From: Dehalococcoidia bacterium
Lineage (GTDB): Bacteria > Chloroflexota > Dehalococcoidia > Lucifugimonadales > UBA3495
Direction of reading: 5' to 3'
DNA length: 52,912 nt
Assembly (NCBI GenBank): GCA_022450395.1
Contig: JAKUQE010000019.1
Span: forward strand, 1-52,912
Part shown: piece by piece, positions 17,579 through 25,886 of the stretch
Numbering within the stretch: position 1 is the stretch's first letter
Layout of the letters: every line of letters starts with the position of its first letter
Notes under the pieces: generated by a model
What the model saw: the letters and a program-made list of their open reading frames with translations, nothing else
Told to the model about the DNA's origin: nothing
Database searches by the model: none
Position numbers and translations under genes: made by a program

Positions 17579-18823
17579 CTATAAGTCCAGCCCAGGCACA
17601 AGGAAACCGGAGGTTAACTCCTTCACTTGCCCGGCTACCTCTTTCTGCACGGATTGGTTGTCCAGATTGGTGAGCACTTTGACTATCATGCCCGCCACTT
17701 GCTTGACGGCCTCTTCGTCAAAGCCACGGGAGGTTATAGCGGGCGCGCCCAAACGCAGACCGCTGGTCACCCGTGGGGGCTTGGTATCGAAGGGAATGGC
17801 GTTTTTGTTGGTGACTATGCCTACCTTCTCCAGGGCTGTTTCCGCCGCCTGTCCCGTAATATCCAGGGGGGTGAGGTCCACCAAGACCAAATGATTATCG
17901 GTCCCACCGGAGACCAGCCGCAGTCCGGCTTCGGAAAGCTCTTGGGCCAGGGTGCGGCAGTTTGCGACGACCTGGGCGGCGTATCGGCTAAATTCGGGCG
18001 TGAGGGCTTCCCCAAAGCATACCGCTTTGGCCGCGATGATGTGCATCAAAGGCCCTCCCTGGGCGTTGGGGAAAACGGCCGAGTCTATTTTTCTGGCCAA
18101 TTCGCTGGTGGACAGGACGAAGCCGCCACGGGGACCGCGGAGGCTTTTCTGGGTGGTGGAGGTCACGATCTGGGCGTGAGGCACCGGCGATGGGTGGACT
18201 CCGCCCGCGACCAACCCGGCTATGTGAGCCATGTCCACCATCAATGGAGCGTCCACCGAATCGGCGATCGCCCGAAAACGAGGGAAATCGATCGTCCGGG
18301 AATAGGAGCTGCATCCGGTGACGATGAGCGCGGGCCGGTGCTCCTTGGCCAGCCGCTCCACCTCGTCGTAATCGATGGTCTCGGTCTCCCGGTCCACGCC
18401 ATAGGGCACGAAGTCGTATAGCTTACCGGAAAAGTTGACCTTGGATCCGTGGGTCAGATGACCGCCGTGGTCCAATTGCATCCCCATTACCTTGTCGCCG
18501 GGTTGTAGCAGCGCGAAATAGGCCGCCATATTGGCTTGAGCTCCGCTATGAGGTTGGACGTTGACGTGTTCGGCTCCGAATAGGTCCCCGGCCCGTTGGA
18601 TCGCCAGGGACTCAACCACGTCCACGTATTCGCATCCGCCGTAGTAGCGACGGCCCGGATACCCTTCCGCGTACTTGTTGTTCATGACGCTGGATTGGAC
18701 TTCCAGCACCGCCCGGCTGGCGTAATTTTCGGAGGCGATCAGCACGATGCAGTCGCGTTGGCGCTGGTCTTCTAGCCGCAGGGCTTCGGCTATCGCCGGG
18801 TCCCTTTCCCCTATGGTCGTCAT
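17579..18823 (-). CDS. glyA: Serine hydroxymethyltransferase
   Basis: A 414-residue PLP enzyme that interconverts serine and glycine and loads tetrahydrofolate with a one-carbon unit. Visible are LIASENYAS at the N-terminus, [22 protein letters not shown], the Asp/His pair in [14 protein letters not shown] and the PLP lysine in [13 protein letters not shown]. The ATG at 18823 is chosen for the strong AGGAGG upstream; the open frame runs 33 residues further across the leader. Oddity: the residue before the PLP lysine is Gln, where most SHMTs have His (TTTHK). Confidence 0.96.
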   Translation of the reverse strand: MTTIGERDPAIAEALRLEDQRQRDCIVLIASENYASRAVLEVQSSVMNNKYAEGYPGRRYYGGCEYVDVVESLAIQRAGDLFGAEHVNVQPHSGAQANMAAYFALLQPGDKVMGMQLDHGGHLTHGSKVNFSGKLYDFVPYGVDRETETIDYDEVERLAKEHRPALIVTGCSSYSRTIDFPRFRAIADSVDAPLMVDMAHIAGLVAGGVHPSPVPHAQIVTSTTQKSLRGPRGGFVLSTSELARKIDSAVFPNAQGGPLMHIIAAKAVCFGEALTPEFSRYAAQVVANCRTLAQELSEAGLRLVSGGTDNHLVLVDLTPLDITGQAAETALEKVGIVTNKNAIPFDTKPPRVTSGLRLGAPAITSRGFDEEAVKQVAGMIVKVLTNLDNQSVQKEVAGQVKELTSGFLVPGLDL

Positions 18824-18936
18824 TCCGCCTCCTGCCAATCGTTTTGAACGCACGGGCGCCGCTGTAGAGGGATTAAACGATGGCTGGTAAAGATCGAATT
18901 TGCCAGGCGTGTCTGCCTGCAAATGGGGCTAGGAGT

Positions 18937-18966
18937 AGTGTACCGCCCGGCCCAATTTTGTGTCAA
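18937..18966 (-). promoter_or_regulatory. Sigma70-type promoter upstream of glyA
   Basis: On the minus strand: -35 TTGACA (18966-18961), 18-base spacer, -10 TACACT (18942-18937). It leaves a leader of about 110 bases before the glyA start. I see no convincing riboswitch in that leader. Confidence 0.55.
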
Positions 18967-19047
18967 CGAGGCTGTGCTCGCAGGGCAAGGCTCCAAATTG
19001 CGCCCATTCTGTCCATCGTGTAGAGTTAACCGCAGTTAAGTAGAGGT

Positions 19048-19638
19048 GTGCCCGTGGCTTCCAGTTCTGAACCAACGCCCCAACAGGATCATATCCGGCG
19101 TTTACTAAGTCCGGAACGCGCAGAAACCTTGGACTCGCTCCGTATCCTGAGTTTATGTCCCATAAACGTCCACGACACCGTGGCCGATATAGGTTGCGGC
19201 CCTGGATACTTCACGCTGCCTCTGGCCAAGACTCTGAAAAACGGCCGAGTGCTGGCGTTGGATCTGAACGATGAAATGTTGGCCGCGTGCCGGGACCGAG
19301 TGGACAAAGCCAGGATGGGCAACGTGGAGATACTGAAATGCTCCGAGTTTGAGTTTCCCATCGAACCGGCTTCGGTCGACGGTGCATTTCTGGCGTTTGT
19401 GGTTCAGGCGAGTTCGGACAAGGACCGCTTCTTAAGCGCGGTGCGGGAGACGCTTCAACCCAGGGGCTGGTGTTCGGTGCTCGAATGGTATAAAAAAGAG
19501 ACCGAATGGGGGCCGCCTCTAGAGCGCCGCCTCGACCCGGGTGAGTTGGAAGTCGTGGCCCGAGAGGCCGGATTCCGCACCATGGGTTGGCGGGACATTA
19601 ACGGCGACCATTACATCGTGACTCTGCGTAATACCTGA
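19048..19638 (+). CDS. Class I SAM-dependent methyltransferase
   Basis: A 196-residue Rossmann methyltransferase. Motif I is VADIGCGPGYFTLPLA near residue 45; motif II is VLALDLNDEML near residue 70; the VDGAFLAFVVQ strand and a late WYKKETEWGPP follow. Overall it resembles the small UbiE/arsenite-methyltransferase-like group, but the substrate cannot be assigned. A GTG start is used; a second GTG at 19054 has better spacing from AGAGGTG. Divergent from glyA, and 15 bp ahead of the next acetyltransferase gene. Confidence 0.82.
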   Translation: MPVASSSEPTPQQDHIRRLLSPERAETLDSLRILSLCPINVHDTVADIGCGPGYFTLPLAKTLKNGRVLALDLNDEMLAACRDRVDKARMGNVEILKCSEFEFPIEPASVDGAFLAFVVQASSDKDRFLSAVRETLQPRGWCSVLEWYKKETEWGPPLERRLDPGELEVVAREAGFRTMGWRDINGDHYIVTLRNT

Positions 19639-19653
19639 CATTAGCGCATAAGT

Positions 19654-20202
19654 ATGCTGATCGACGTTACGACGTACCATTTAGAGATCACCGACCCCAG
19701 TGACCTCCGTCCAAAACCTAACCCGCTTCAGGATCTTGAGATTAAACGGGTAGGGCAGCCATCCCCGGAATTCAACAGGTTCTTGTATACTGCGGTTGGG
19801 GGCGACTGGTACTGGATTGACCGGTTGTCTTGGACCTATCGTCAATGGCACGAGTGGGTGGACCGCCCCCAGTTTCAGACGTGGGTCGCCTACGTCTCTG
19901 GGAGTCCAGCCGGCTATTTCGAACTAGACGGCCAGCCCGAGAGAAGCGTGGAAATCACGTCCTTTGGCCTGCTTCCTCAGTACATAGGCCGTGGTCTGGG
20001 CGGACATTTTTTGAGCGTGGCTTTGGAAAAAGGATGGCAGACTGGGGCGTCTCGCGTATGGCTCCACACCTGCAGCCTGGACCATCCGACCGCGTTGTCG
20101 AATTACCGGGCCCGAGGGATGCGGGTGTTTCTTGAGGAGACGGCCCCGCAAGACCTACCCGGCACTACGCCGGGACCGTGGCCCGGTGCGCAGCGTATCT
20201 AG
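19654..20202 (+). CDS. GNAT-family N-acetyltransferase
   Basis: A 182-residue GNAT protein. The acetyl-CoA loop QYIGRGLGGHFLSVALEKGW lies near residue 110, and the C-terminal LDHPTALSNYRARGMRVF is the usual last GNAT block. An aromatic-rich stretch (GGDWYWIDRLSWTYRQWHEWVDRP) suggests a hydrophobic acceptor pocket. Probably co-transcribed with the methyltransferase. Substrate unknown. Confidence 0.82.
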   Translation: MLIDVTTYHLEITDPSDLRPKPNPLQDLEIKRVGQPSPEFNRFLYTAVGGDWYWIDRLSWTYRQWHEWVDRPQFQTWVAYVSGSPAGYFELDGQPERSVEITSFGLLPQYIGRGLGGHFLSVALEKGWQTGASRVWLHTCSLDHPTALSNYRARGMRVFLEETAPQDLPGTTPGPWPGAQRI

Positions 20203-20208
20203 CAAGTC

Positions 20209-22029
20209 TTATCCCTCCGCTGGGACTACGGGCAATATCAGATGGGAAGGGTGCTGGGCGTCGTGGTACACGCTGTTTTGCGCGGAGACTTTAACGGAGG
20301 ACAGGGCCGGGTTCTCCCCGGTGTTGCCGTTGACGTCGAAGCGGGGAAAGTTGCTGGAGGAGATGTCCAACCGGATCCGGTGTCCTCTGGCGAACAGGTT
20401 GCTGGTGGGATAAAGCTGGACCGTGATTGGGTAGATCCTCCCAGGCTCCAAAAGCTCGGGCTCCGACCATGAAGAGTGGAACTTGGCCCGTAGAATGCCG
20501 TCGGTCAGGTTCAGGGCGTATCCTTCGGGATAATCCGGCGAAGGCGGATAAACGTCCAGCAGCTTTGCGGTGAAGTCCGTGTCCAGTGCGGACGATGATA
20601 TCCAGAGCTGAACGCTGACCGGTCCGGTTGCTTCCAGTTCTTCGGTTAGTGGGTCGGTCTGGAACACCAAAACATCGGGCCGGGTGGCCAAGGGCATGTA
20701 GGGAGGCCGGCTCCCGTAGAATTCAGCAGTTTCCCGCTGGTCGTACCCTCCCGGTTCCATAATAGGCCGTCCCGAGGAAATATTTCCTCCTATCGTCGGC
20801 ACCGGATGGTTGGGGTCGAACAGGTAGCGCGACGGCGAGAATTCGCCTTGGGGAGACTGTTGGGAAAGACGGCCATCGGGTTGCAGAAACAACGGGGTTT
20901 CTTTTGCCCGATTCAATGGCCACTCCTTTTCCTCTCGCCACCGGCCTCCGTGGTCCAGCCGTCCCTGGGGGTTGCGCTTGCCGCTTCCGCCGCCCATCAC
21001 GAATATCTTGACCAGCGGATCCTGATCCGGTTCGCTTTGGATATCTTTCAACCAGCGGTCGAAGTAACGCAGGCGCAGATGGTTGAAGTCTGGGGCCAGA
21101 TTGTTGTCCACCGTGGAACGGGCGCCAAAATCCACGTCGCCGGAAAATGAGACGGAACGGGCGCCGTGGGTCCAAGGTCCCATGAGCAGGCTCACCGGCC
21201 CTGCCTTAGTCTTGGAAAGGGCGGCGAAGTTGTCGGTGGTGGTGCGAGTGTAGGAATCGTACCAGGAGCCCATGTGCATCTGGGGCACGGCGGAGAAGTC
21301 GGAGTAGTAGGCCTCGGCGCACAGGCCGGACTGTTGCCAATACTCACCGAAGTTCTCCTGGCTCCAGATCTCCATTAGGTAGTTTTCGTAATCGGGGGTC
21401 CAACGCAACGGAGAGTGGCCCTTCTTCCAGGGCATCCGTTGCAACCATTCGTGGATGTCCTGGTTCTCCAGCGCCGCCTTGGTAACCGCCGGGTCGGCTT
21501 TGGCCTCCGAGCTTTGCATCGCCTCACGGAAGGCCCACGTAACCTGCCGAAGCTCGAACGCGCCGCCGTTGCGGCAACCGCTCTGAAAGGCGTTGGAGAA
21601 GCCCCCACAGTCCAGCCACATGGCGGCCAGGTGGGGCGGGTTCAAACAGGCCAGGGCCGCTTGGGTATGCGCCGCATAGGATAGCCCGAAGGTGCCGACC
21701 TTGCCGTTGCACCAAGATTGTTGAGCCAGCCATTCCACCGTGTCATACCCGTCCCTGGCGTCGTCCACGTATTTGGAAAACCCGCCTTCAGATTCGAACC
21801 GGCCCCGGCAATCCTGCATCACGGTAACGTAGCCGTTGGCGGCGAAGAAGGCCGCTTCCTCTATCCGGGCTTCGGAAGCCTTGTTGTATGGGGTACGCTG
21901 TAACAGAACAGGCAACGCTCCCCCGATGATCTCGCCACCGCTGGCCGGACGGTGCACGTCGGCCGCCAACACCACCCCGTCCCGCATCGGGACCGGGACG
22001 TTATGCTCAACTTGTACTTGGTAACTCAC
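20209..22029 (-). CDS. CocE/NonD (X-Pro dipeptidyl-peptidase S15-like) hydrolase
   Basis: A 606-residue serine hydrolase. An alpha/beta-hydrolase domain (VPMRDGVVLAADVHRP, CRGRFESEGGF, nucleophile Ser in GLSYAAHTQ, later MGSWYD Asp and GPWTHGA His) is followed by the C-terminal jelly-roll of the CocE type (LDVYPPSPDYPEGYALNLTDG, LDISSSNFPRFDVN). Family members cleave cocaine-like esters, acyl peptides or beta-lactam side chains. GTG at 22029 is chosen because the product starts directly before the first strand; the open frame extends 18 residues further. Its 3' end is 6 bp from that of the convergent GNAT gene. Confidence 0.9.
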   Translation of the reverse strand: MSYQVQVEHNVPVPMRDGVVLAADVHRPASGGEIIGGALPVLLQRTPYNKASEARIEEAAFFAANGYVTVMQDCRGRFESEGGFSKYVDDARDGYDTVEWLAQQSWCNGKVGTFGLSYAAHTQAALACLNPPHLAAMWLDCGGFSNAFQSGCRNGGAFELRQVTWAFREAMQSSEAKADPAVTKAALENQDIHEWLQRMPWKKGHSPLRWTPDYENYLMEIWSQENFGEYWQQSGLCAEAYYSDFSAVPQMHMGSWYDSYTRTTTDNFAALSKTKAGPVSLLMGPWTHGARSVSFSGDVDFGARSTVDNNLAPDFNHLRLRYFDRWLKDIQSEPDQDPLVKIFVMGGGSGKRNPQGRLDHGGRWREEKEWPLNRAKETPLFLQPDGRLSQQSPQGEFSPSRYLFDPNHPVPTIGGNISSGRPIMEPGGYDQRETAEFYGSRPPYMPLATRPDVLVFQTDPLTEELEATGPVSVQLWISSSALDTDFTAKLLDVYPPSPDYPEGYALNLTDGILRAKFHSSWSEPELLEPGRIYPITVQLYPTSNLFARGHRIRLDISSSNFPRFDVNGNTGENPALSSVKVSAQNSVYHDAQHPSHLILPVVPAEG

Positions 22030-22147
22030 GGAATCTTCGCCTCGCCTACCGGATTGGATAAATATCGCACGATGCAATAGCAACCTATTCTAGGCATCGG
22101 ACAGTAACGGTGCAACCGTTCGTCTCAACCGTCCAATGCTGTTACCG

Positions 22148-22177
22148 TTGACACCCAAAACCAGCCGAGACTATAGT
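22148..22177 (+). promoter_or_regulatory. Sigma70-type promoter of the thioredoxin reductase-like gene
   Basis: -35 TTGACA (22148-22153), 18-base spacer, -10 TATAGT (22172-22177), followed by an A/T-rich start region. About 90 bases upstream of the TTG start at 22275. Confidence 0.65.
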
Positions 22178-22274
22178 AAAATTTCAGAAACAAACACCGC
22201 CCGGTCCGCAAATGACATGAAAGAGCCGGGCTAGGGATAGAATCTACGGTGTGGTGTGTTTAGGAGGTTCCGAT

Positions 22275-23201
22275 TTGGCTAACGATTACGACCTGTTGAT
22301 CATCGGGGGCGGCCTTGCCGGTATGACCGCGGCGATGTACGGCGCTCAATATGGCCTCAAGACCGGACTGGTCGAGCGCATGATGGGCGGGGCCTCCATC
22401 ATCAACGTAGAGAAGATAGAGAACTTCCCAGGCTTTCCCCAAGGGATCTCCGGGGCCGAGCTGGGGCCGTCGGTCCAGGAACAGGCGATGAACGCCGGGG
22501 CGGAGTTCATCATGGCCGACGTCGCCCGCATCTCCAGGGAAGGCAACTTCACCATGGTGGCCAGCGATGCCGGAGGATATCGGACTAAGGCTTTGATCGT
22601 GGCTGCCGGTTCTACTCTGCGCCAGATGGGTATCCCCGGCGAGCAGGAATTATTCGGGCGGGGCGTCTCCCAGTGCGCCACCTGCGACGGACCGATGTTC
22701 ATGGGCGAGGTCGTGGGCGTTGTCGGCGGCGGAGACTCGGCGGCGGACGAAGCGTTGACCCTGACCGAGTACTGCGAAAGGGTCCTTTTGTTCCACCGGC
22801 GGGACAGTTTGCGGGCCTACGAGTCCCTTCAGGAGCGAGTGCACCAGAACCGTAAGATTGAGGTAGTCTGGAACTCGGTGGTGGAAGAGGTGGTCGGCGA
22901 AGATACGGTGACGGGAGTCCGAGTACGCAACGTGGTGACAAATCTGGAGAACCAGGTGAACTTATCCGGGCTTTTCGTCTTCGTGGGATTGGAGCCCAAT
23001 TCCAGTGTGGTGGAGGGGGTGGTCAAAGTAGACAATGCCGGCCACATCCCGGTTAATGTCTCAATGGAGACGGAAGTGCCGGGGATATATGCCGTGGGCG
23101 ACATTCGACAGAAGTCGGTGTCCCAACTGGCATCGGCGGTGGGAGACGGCGCAACCGCGGCCATCTCGGCATTTAAATTCATCCGAGGTAAATCCTGGTA
23201 G
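22275..23201 (+). CDS. Thioredoxin reductase-like FAD/NAD(P) oxidoreductase
   Basis: A 308-residue low-molecular-weight thioredoxin-reductase fold. FAD-binding LLIIGGGLAGMTAA at the N-terminus, redox pair C134-A-T-C137 followed by DG, NADP-binding GVVGGGDSAADEA with HRRDSLRAY (an HRRxxxRA motif that favours NADPH), and the final FAD motif YAVGDIRQKSVSQLASAVGDG. The TTG at 22275 has AGGAGG seven bases upstream, which decides the start. It reduces thioredoxin or a related disulfide carrier; the exact partner is not in the window. A terminator-like hairpin follows. Confidence 0.9.
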   Translation: MANDYDLLIIGGGLAGMTAAMYGAQYGLKTGLVERMMGGASIINVEKIENFPGFPQGISGAELGPSVQEQAMNAGAEFIMADVARISREGNFTMVASDAGGYRTKALIVAAGSTLRQMGIPGEQELFGRGVSQCATCDGPMFMGEVVGVVGGGDSAADEALTLTEYCERVLLFHRRDSLRAYESLQERVHQNRKIEVVWNSVVEEVVGEDTVTGVRVRNVVTNLENQVNLSGLFVFVGLEPNSSVVEGVVKVDNAGHIPVNVSMETEVPGIYAVGDIRQKSVSQLASAVGDGATAAISAFKFIRGKSW

Positions 23202-23212
23202 AGTGCCTTCAG

Positions 23213-23237
23213 ACCCTCGCCGTGTGGACCCGAGGGT
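23213..23237 (+). terminator. Intrinsic terminator-like hairpin
   Basis: ACCCTCG (23213-23219) and CGAGGGT (23231-23237) form a 7-bp stem with an 11-base loop, followed by TTTAAT. Lies 11 bases after the thioredoxin reductase-like gene. The T-tract is short, so readthrough to the next gene is possible. Confidence 0.5.
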
Positions 23238-23283
23238 TTAATCATCGAATAGCCGTTCAACTGTATATCTTGGGGAGGTTGTA

Positions 23284-23646
23284 ATGGATCTGGTAGAGGA
23301 GCAACTGCGCAACAGCAAGACCATCGCCGTGGTAGGTTTGTCCGACAATCCGGAGCGGATCAGCTATGGGGTGTCCAAATACATGCAATCGCAGGGTTAC
23401 CGGATAATCCCGGTCAATCCCATGATTGAGGAATCCTTAGGGGAAAAGAGCTATCCCGACCTGAAGTCGGTGCCTGAGCACATCGATATGGTGGACATCT
23501 TCCGACGCTCCGAGTTGGTGGCTCCGGTGGTTGACGAGGCCATTGAGGTGGGCGTCAAGTACATCTGGATGCAGGACGGAGTGATCGACGAGACCGCCAA
23601 AGCCAAAGCGGAGGCCGCGGGGATCCCCGTCGTGATGGATGATTGA
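23284..23646 (+). CDS. CoA-binding protein (YccU-like)
   Basis: A 120-residue Rossmann CoA-binding domain (CoA_binding_2). Visible are KTIAVVGLSDNPERISYGVSKYM at the N-terminus, YRIIPVNPM, the VDIFRRSE block and YIWMQDGV near the C-terminus. Such proteins bind CoA by noncovalent or disulfide contacts; no enzymatic role is established. ATG start with GGGAGG upstream. It lies between two redox genes, which would fit CoA-thiol sensing or storage, but this is inference. Confidence 0.87.
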   Translation: MDLVEEQLRNSKTIAVVGLSDNPERISYGVSKYMQSQGYRIIPVNPMIEESLGEKSYPDLKSVPEHIDMVDIFRRSELVAPVVDEAIEVGVKYIWMQDGVIDETAKAKAEAAGIPVVMDD

Positions 23647-23773
23647 ACCCTCCGAGTGCACCGCCGCCGGTTCGGTGGCGAGCAGGTTTCCAGTACCTCT
23701 TCCTCCAGCTAACACAGTCAGGACGCCCGCGATCGTCCGATCTTGCGACGAAAGGAGCGGGTCGCATGGCCGG

Positions 23774-23802
23774 TTGACACCTAATCGGTTGATGGTTACT
23801 AT
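23774..23802 (+). promoter_or_regulatory. Sigma70-type promoter upstream of the Fur/PerR gene
   Basis: -35 TTGACA (23774-23779), 17-base spacer, -10 TACTAT (23797-23802). About 100 bases upstream of the TTG start of the regulator. Confidence 0.55.
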
Positions 23803-23874
23803 CACGTATGGGAATGTTAGCCGAAGAGTACGGCGTTCCCAATGGTTTTAGATCAATGTATCTGGCCGATCTTA

Positions 23875-23891
23875 CTTATGGCGCTAATAAG
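23875..23891 (+). promoter_or_regulatory. Possible autoregulatory operator of the Fur/PerR gene
   Basis: CTTAT (23875-23879) and ATAAG (23887-23891) form an inverted repeat with a 7-base centre immediately before the AAGGGG ribosome-binding site. Fur and PerR boxes are A/T-rich inverted repeats of similar size, so self-regulation is plausible. The arms are short and the match to a consensus is weak. Confidence 0.3.
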
Positions 23892-23903
23892 GGGCAATGA
23901 AAT

Positions 23904-24356
23904 TTGACGACTCAGGAAGAACTGGCGGTCAGGCTTAAGCAGTTGGGCATTCGGGTTACGCCCCAGCGGTTGGCTATCGCCGAAGTAGTGATCAATTCCG
24001 GGGACCATCCATCGGTGAAGGATGTGTTCGAAAGGGTAAAAGAATTCTTCCCCTATGTAACCCTGGCAACGGTATACGCGACTTTGGACTTGCTGGAACG
24101 GGCCGCGATCGTGCGGGAGTTGCCTTTCCAGCGTCAGTCCAGGTACGACGCAAACCTTTCCCCTCATGCCAATCTGGTATGCATAAGTTGCGGCGCGGTG
24201 GTGGATGCTGAAGTGGGACAGAGCATGGTTGAGGAACTCAAGAAATTGGTGGAAGAGGGGACCGACTTCGAGATTGCCACCCAGCGCGTGGACTTCTACG
24301 GGAAGTGCTCAGGCTGCGCCGCCGGCAACCGCGCGCCCACCCAAGCATCGGTTTAG
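23904..24356 (+). CDS. Fur-family transcriptional regulator, PerR-like
   Basis: A 150-residue Fur-family repressor. The winged helix is seen in GIRVTPQRLAIAEVV and VTLATVYATLDLLERAAIVREL; the dimer domain has the metal ligands DANLSPHANLVC and structural zinc pairs C93xxC96 and C135xxC138. This set occurs in PerR and Fur alike; the two CxxC pairs and the nearby thiol-redox genes favour a peroxide sensor. TTG start with AAGGGG upstream. Target genes cannot be named, but the flanking reductases are candidates. Confidence 0.88.
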   Translation: MTTQEELAVRLKQLGIRVTPQRLAIAEVVINSGDHPSVKDVFERVKEFFPYVTLATVYATLDLLERAAIVRELPFQRQSRYDANLSPHANLVCISCGAVVDAEVGQSMVEELKKLVEEGTDFEIATQRVDFYGKCSGCAAGNRAPTQASV

Positions 24357-24440
24357 AGTTACTTCCGAGGCCGCTCTCAGATTACTGGGGTGTTGGCTTA
24401 GGGTGAAGCGATTGTCCTCCTGTCCCTTGCAGCGGAGAGC

Positions 24441-24526
24441 CTCACCCCCATCCTAACCTTCCCCCGTCGAGGGGGAAGGGATTTGTCCTCGCCCCCTTTA
24501 CGGGGGAGAGTTAGAGAGGGGGTGAC
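24441..24526. repeat. GC-rich multi-hairpin palindromic element
   Basis: Two nested hairpins (CCTTCCCCC gtcga GGGGGAAGG at 24457-24479 and GCCCCCtttacGGGGG near 24491-24506) are enclosed by CTCACCCCC and GGGGGTGA arms, a cloverleaf-like layout. It fills the gap between the convergent Fur gene and the glutaredoxin-reductase fusion and may act as a two-way terminator. Related C-rich palindromes are at about 37411-37599, 38425-38445, 51333-51412 and 52852-52902. Confidence 0.7.
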
Positions 24527-24557
24527 CTTCCATGATTAATAACTTCTAGAAATGGGA

Positions 24558-25766
24558 CTAGTCCCCCTTGTACGCCCGGCTTCCCTGTGTCCGTTCCAGA
24601 TATTGGCGGATCATCAAAGCCGCCGTGGCCCCTTCCCCCACCGCCGATGCCACTTGCTTGGTGCTTCCCGACCGGGCGTCCCCCGCAGCGAAGACACCTT
24701 CCAGGCTGGTTTCCATGGTGGGGCTGGTGGAAATGGACCCCCACTGGTCCAGGTCGACGGAATCCTTGACGAAAGCGGTGTTAGGCAGCAGGCCGATGAA
24801 GACGAAGACCGCGCCCGGCGTGATCTCCTCGGTTTCTCCGGTGGCCGTGTTTTTGATCACCACGGAACTCAGCTTTCCCTCTCCCTTGAACTCCACCACG
24901 GTGGTGTTCAGACGAACTTCGATCTGCGGGTGGCTGGCGGCCTTTTCCTGAAGTATCTGACTGGCTCTTAGCCGCTCGCCAACCTCCAATATGGTCACTT
25001 TGGTGGCGAATTTGGTCAGGAAAAGACCCTCTTCAACGCCGCTGTTTCCGCCTCCCACCACCAGCAGTTCCTGGCCTTTATAGAATGGGCCGTCGCAGGT
25101 CGCGCAGAAGTGAATACCCGCGCCGATCAGGTCTTCCTCCCCCGGCACGTTGAGGCGCCGGTAGGTTGCGCCGGGAGTTAGCAGCAACGAGCGACTGCAG
25201 TAGGTGTCGCCCGACTCGGTAGATATCATCTTGTAGTCGCCTTGGGCTTCGATGCTGGTCACGGTTTGAGCCGGCAGTATCTCTACGTCGAAACGCTCGG
25301 CATGCTCCCGCATGGCGTCGGCCAACTCAGCGCCGCCGATGCCTTGGGCAAAACCGGGGTAGTTGTCGATCCTTTCGGTGGTCCCGGCCTGTCCGCCTAT
25401 ACCGCTACGTTCGATGATCAGGGTTTCGATGCCCTCTCTGGCCGCATAGAGAGCGGCTGACAATCCTGCCGGACCGCCGCCGATCACGATCAGGTCGTAA
25501 AACTCACGTTTAGCTTTGGGGCTGATGCCCAGCTTGGCGGCCAGATCGGCATTGGACGGCTCCACCAAGATCGAGCCATCCTGAAAAACGATGGTGGGGA
25601 TTATCTGCTTCCCGTCGTTAACTGCCTGGACCCGCTTCCTGCCTTCCTCGTCCTCGTCGATGTCCACCCAGATGTAAGGTATGCGCTGCTCGCCCAAGAA
25701 CTGCTTGGAACGGCGGCAATCGGGGCACCAAGGGGCGCCATATACGGTGATGTTAGCTTCTTGCAT
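24558..25766 (-). CDS. Glutaredoxin-thioredoxin reductase fusion
   Basis: A 402-residue fusion. Residues 1-80 are a glutaredoxin-like domain with C14-P-D-C17 (APWCPDCRRSK) and the cis-Pro block KQIIPTIVFQDGS. Residues 85-402 are a thioredoxin-reductase fold: LIVIGGGPAGLSAA, the CATCDGP redox pair near residue 216-219, VVGGGNSGVEEGLF, and FAAGDARSGSTKQVASAVGEG. The dinucleotide loop reads LEVGERLRAS and lacks the HRRxxxRA of the other reductase at 22275, so the electron donor may differ. ATG at 25766 has AAAGGAG upstream. It may reduce its own glutaredoxin domain in a self-contained disulfide-reductase chain. Confidence 0.9.
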   Translation of the reverse strand: MQEANITVYGAPWCPDCRRSKQFLGEQRIPYIWVDIDEDEEGRKRVQAVNDGKQIIPTIVFQDGSILVEPSNADLAAKLGISPKAKREFYDLIVIGGGPAGLSAALYAAREGIETLIIERSGIGGQAGTTERIDNYPGFAQGIGGAELADAMREHAERFDVEILPAQTVTSIEAQGDYKMISTESGDTYCSRSLLLTPGATYRRLNVPGEEDLIGAGIHFCATCDGPFYKGQELLVVGGGNSGVEEGLFLTKFATKVTILEVGERLRASQILQEKAASHPQIEVRLNTTVVEFKGEGKLSSVVIKNTATGETEEITPGAVFVFIGLLPNTAFVKDSVDLDQWGSISTSPTMETSLEGVFAAGDARSGSTKQVASAVGEGATAALMIRQYLERTQGSRAYKGD

Positions 25767-25886
25767 CGGTTTGTCTCCTTTGGACCCAAGCGTTGTCCGG
25801 TCCAATCAATTAAGATGCCAACCATTGCCAATTAGATGCCAGTTTGAGCGCCCGTTTTGACGACGAGATGGGGCTGCGGGACGGCG

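Noticed and set aside
18824-18936. Glycine or SAM riboswitch in the glyA leader
   Set aside because: I could not find the conserved cores of either class; only a promoter and a ribosome-binding site are supported.
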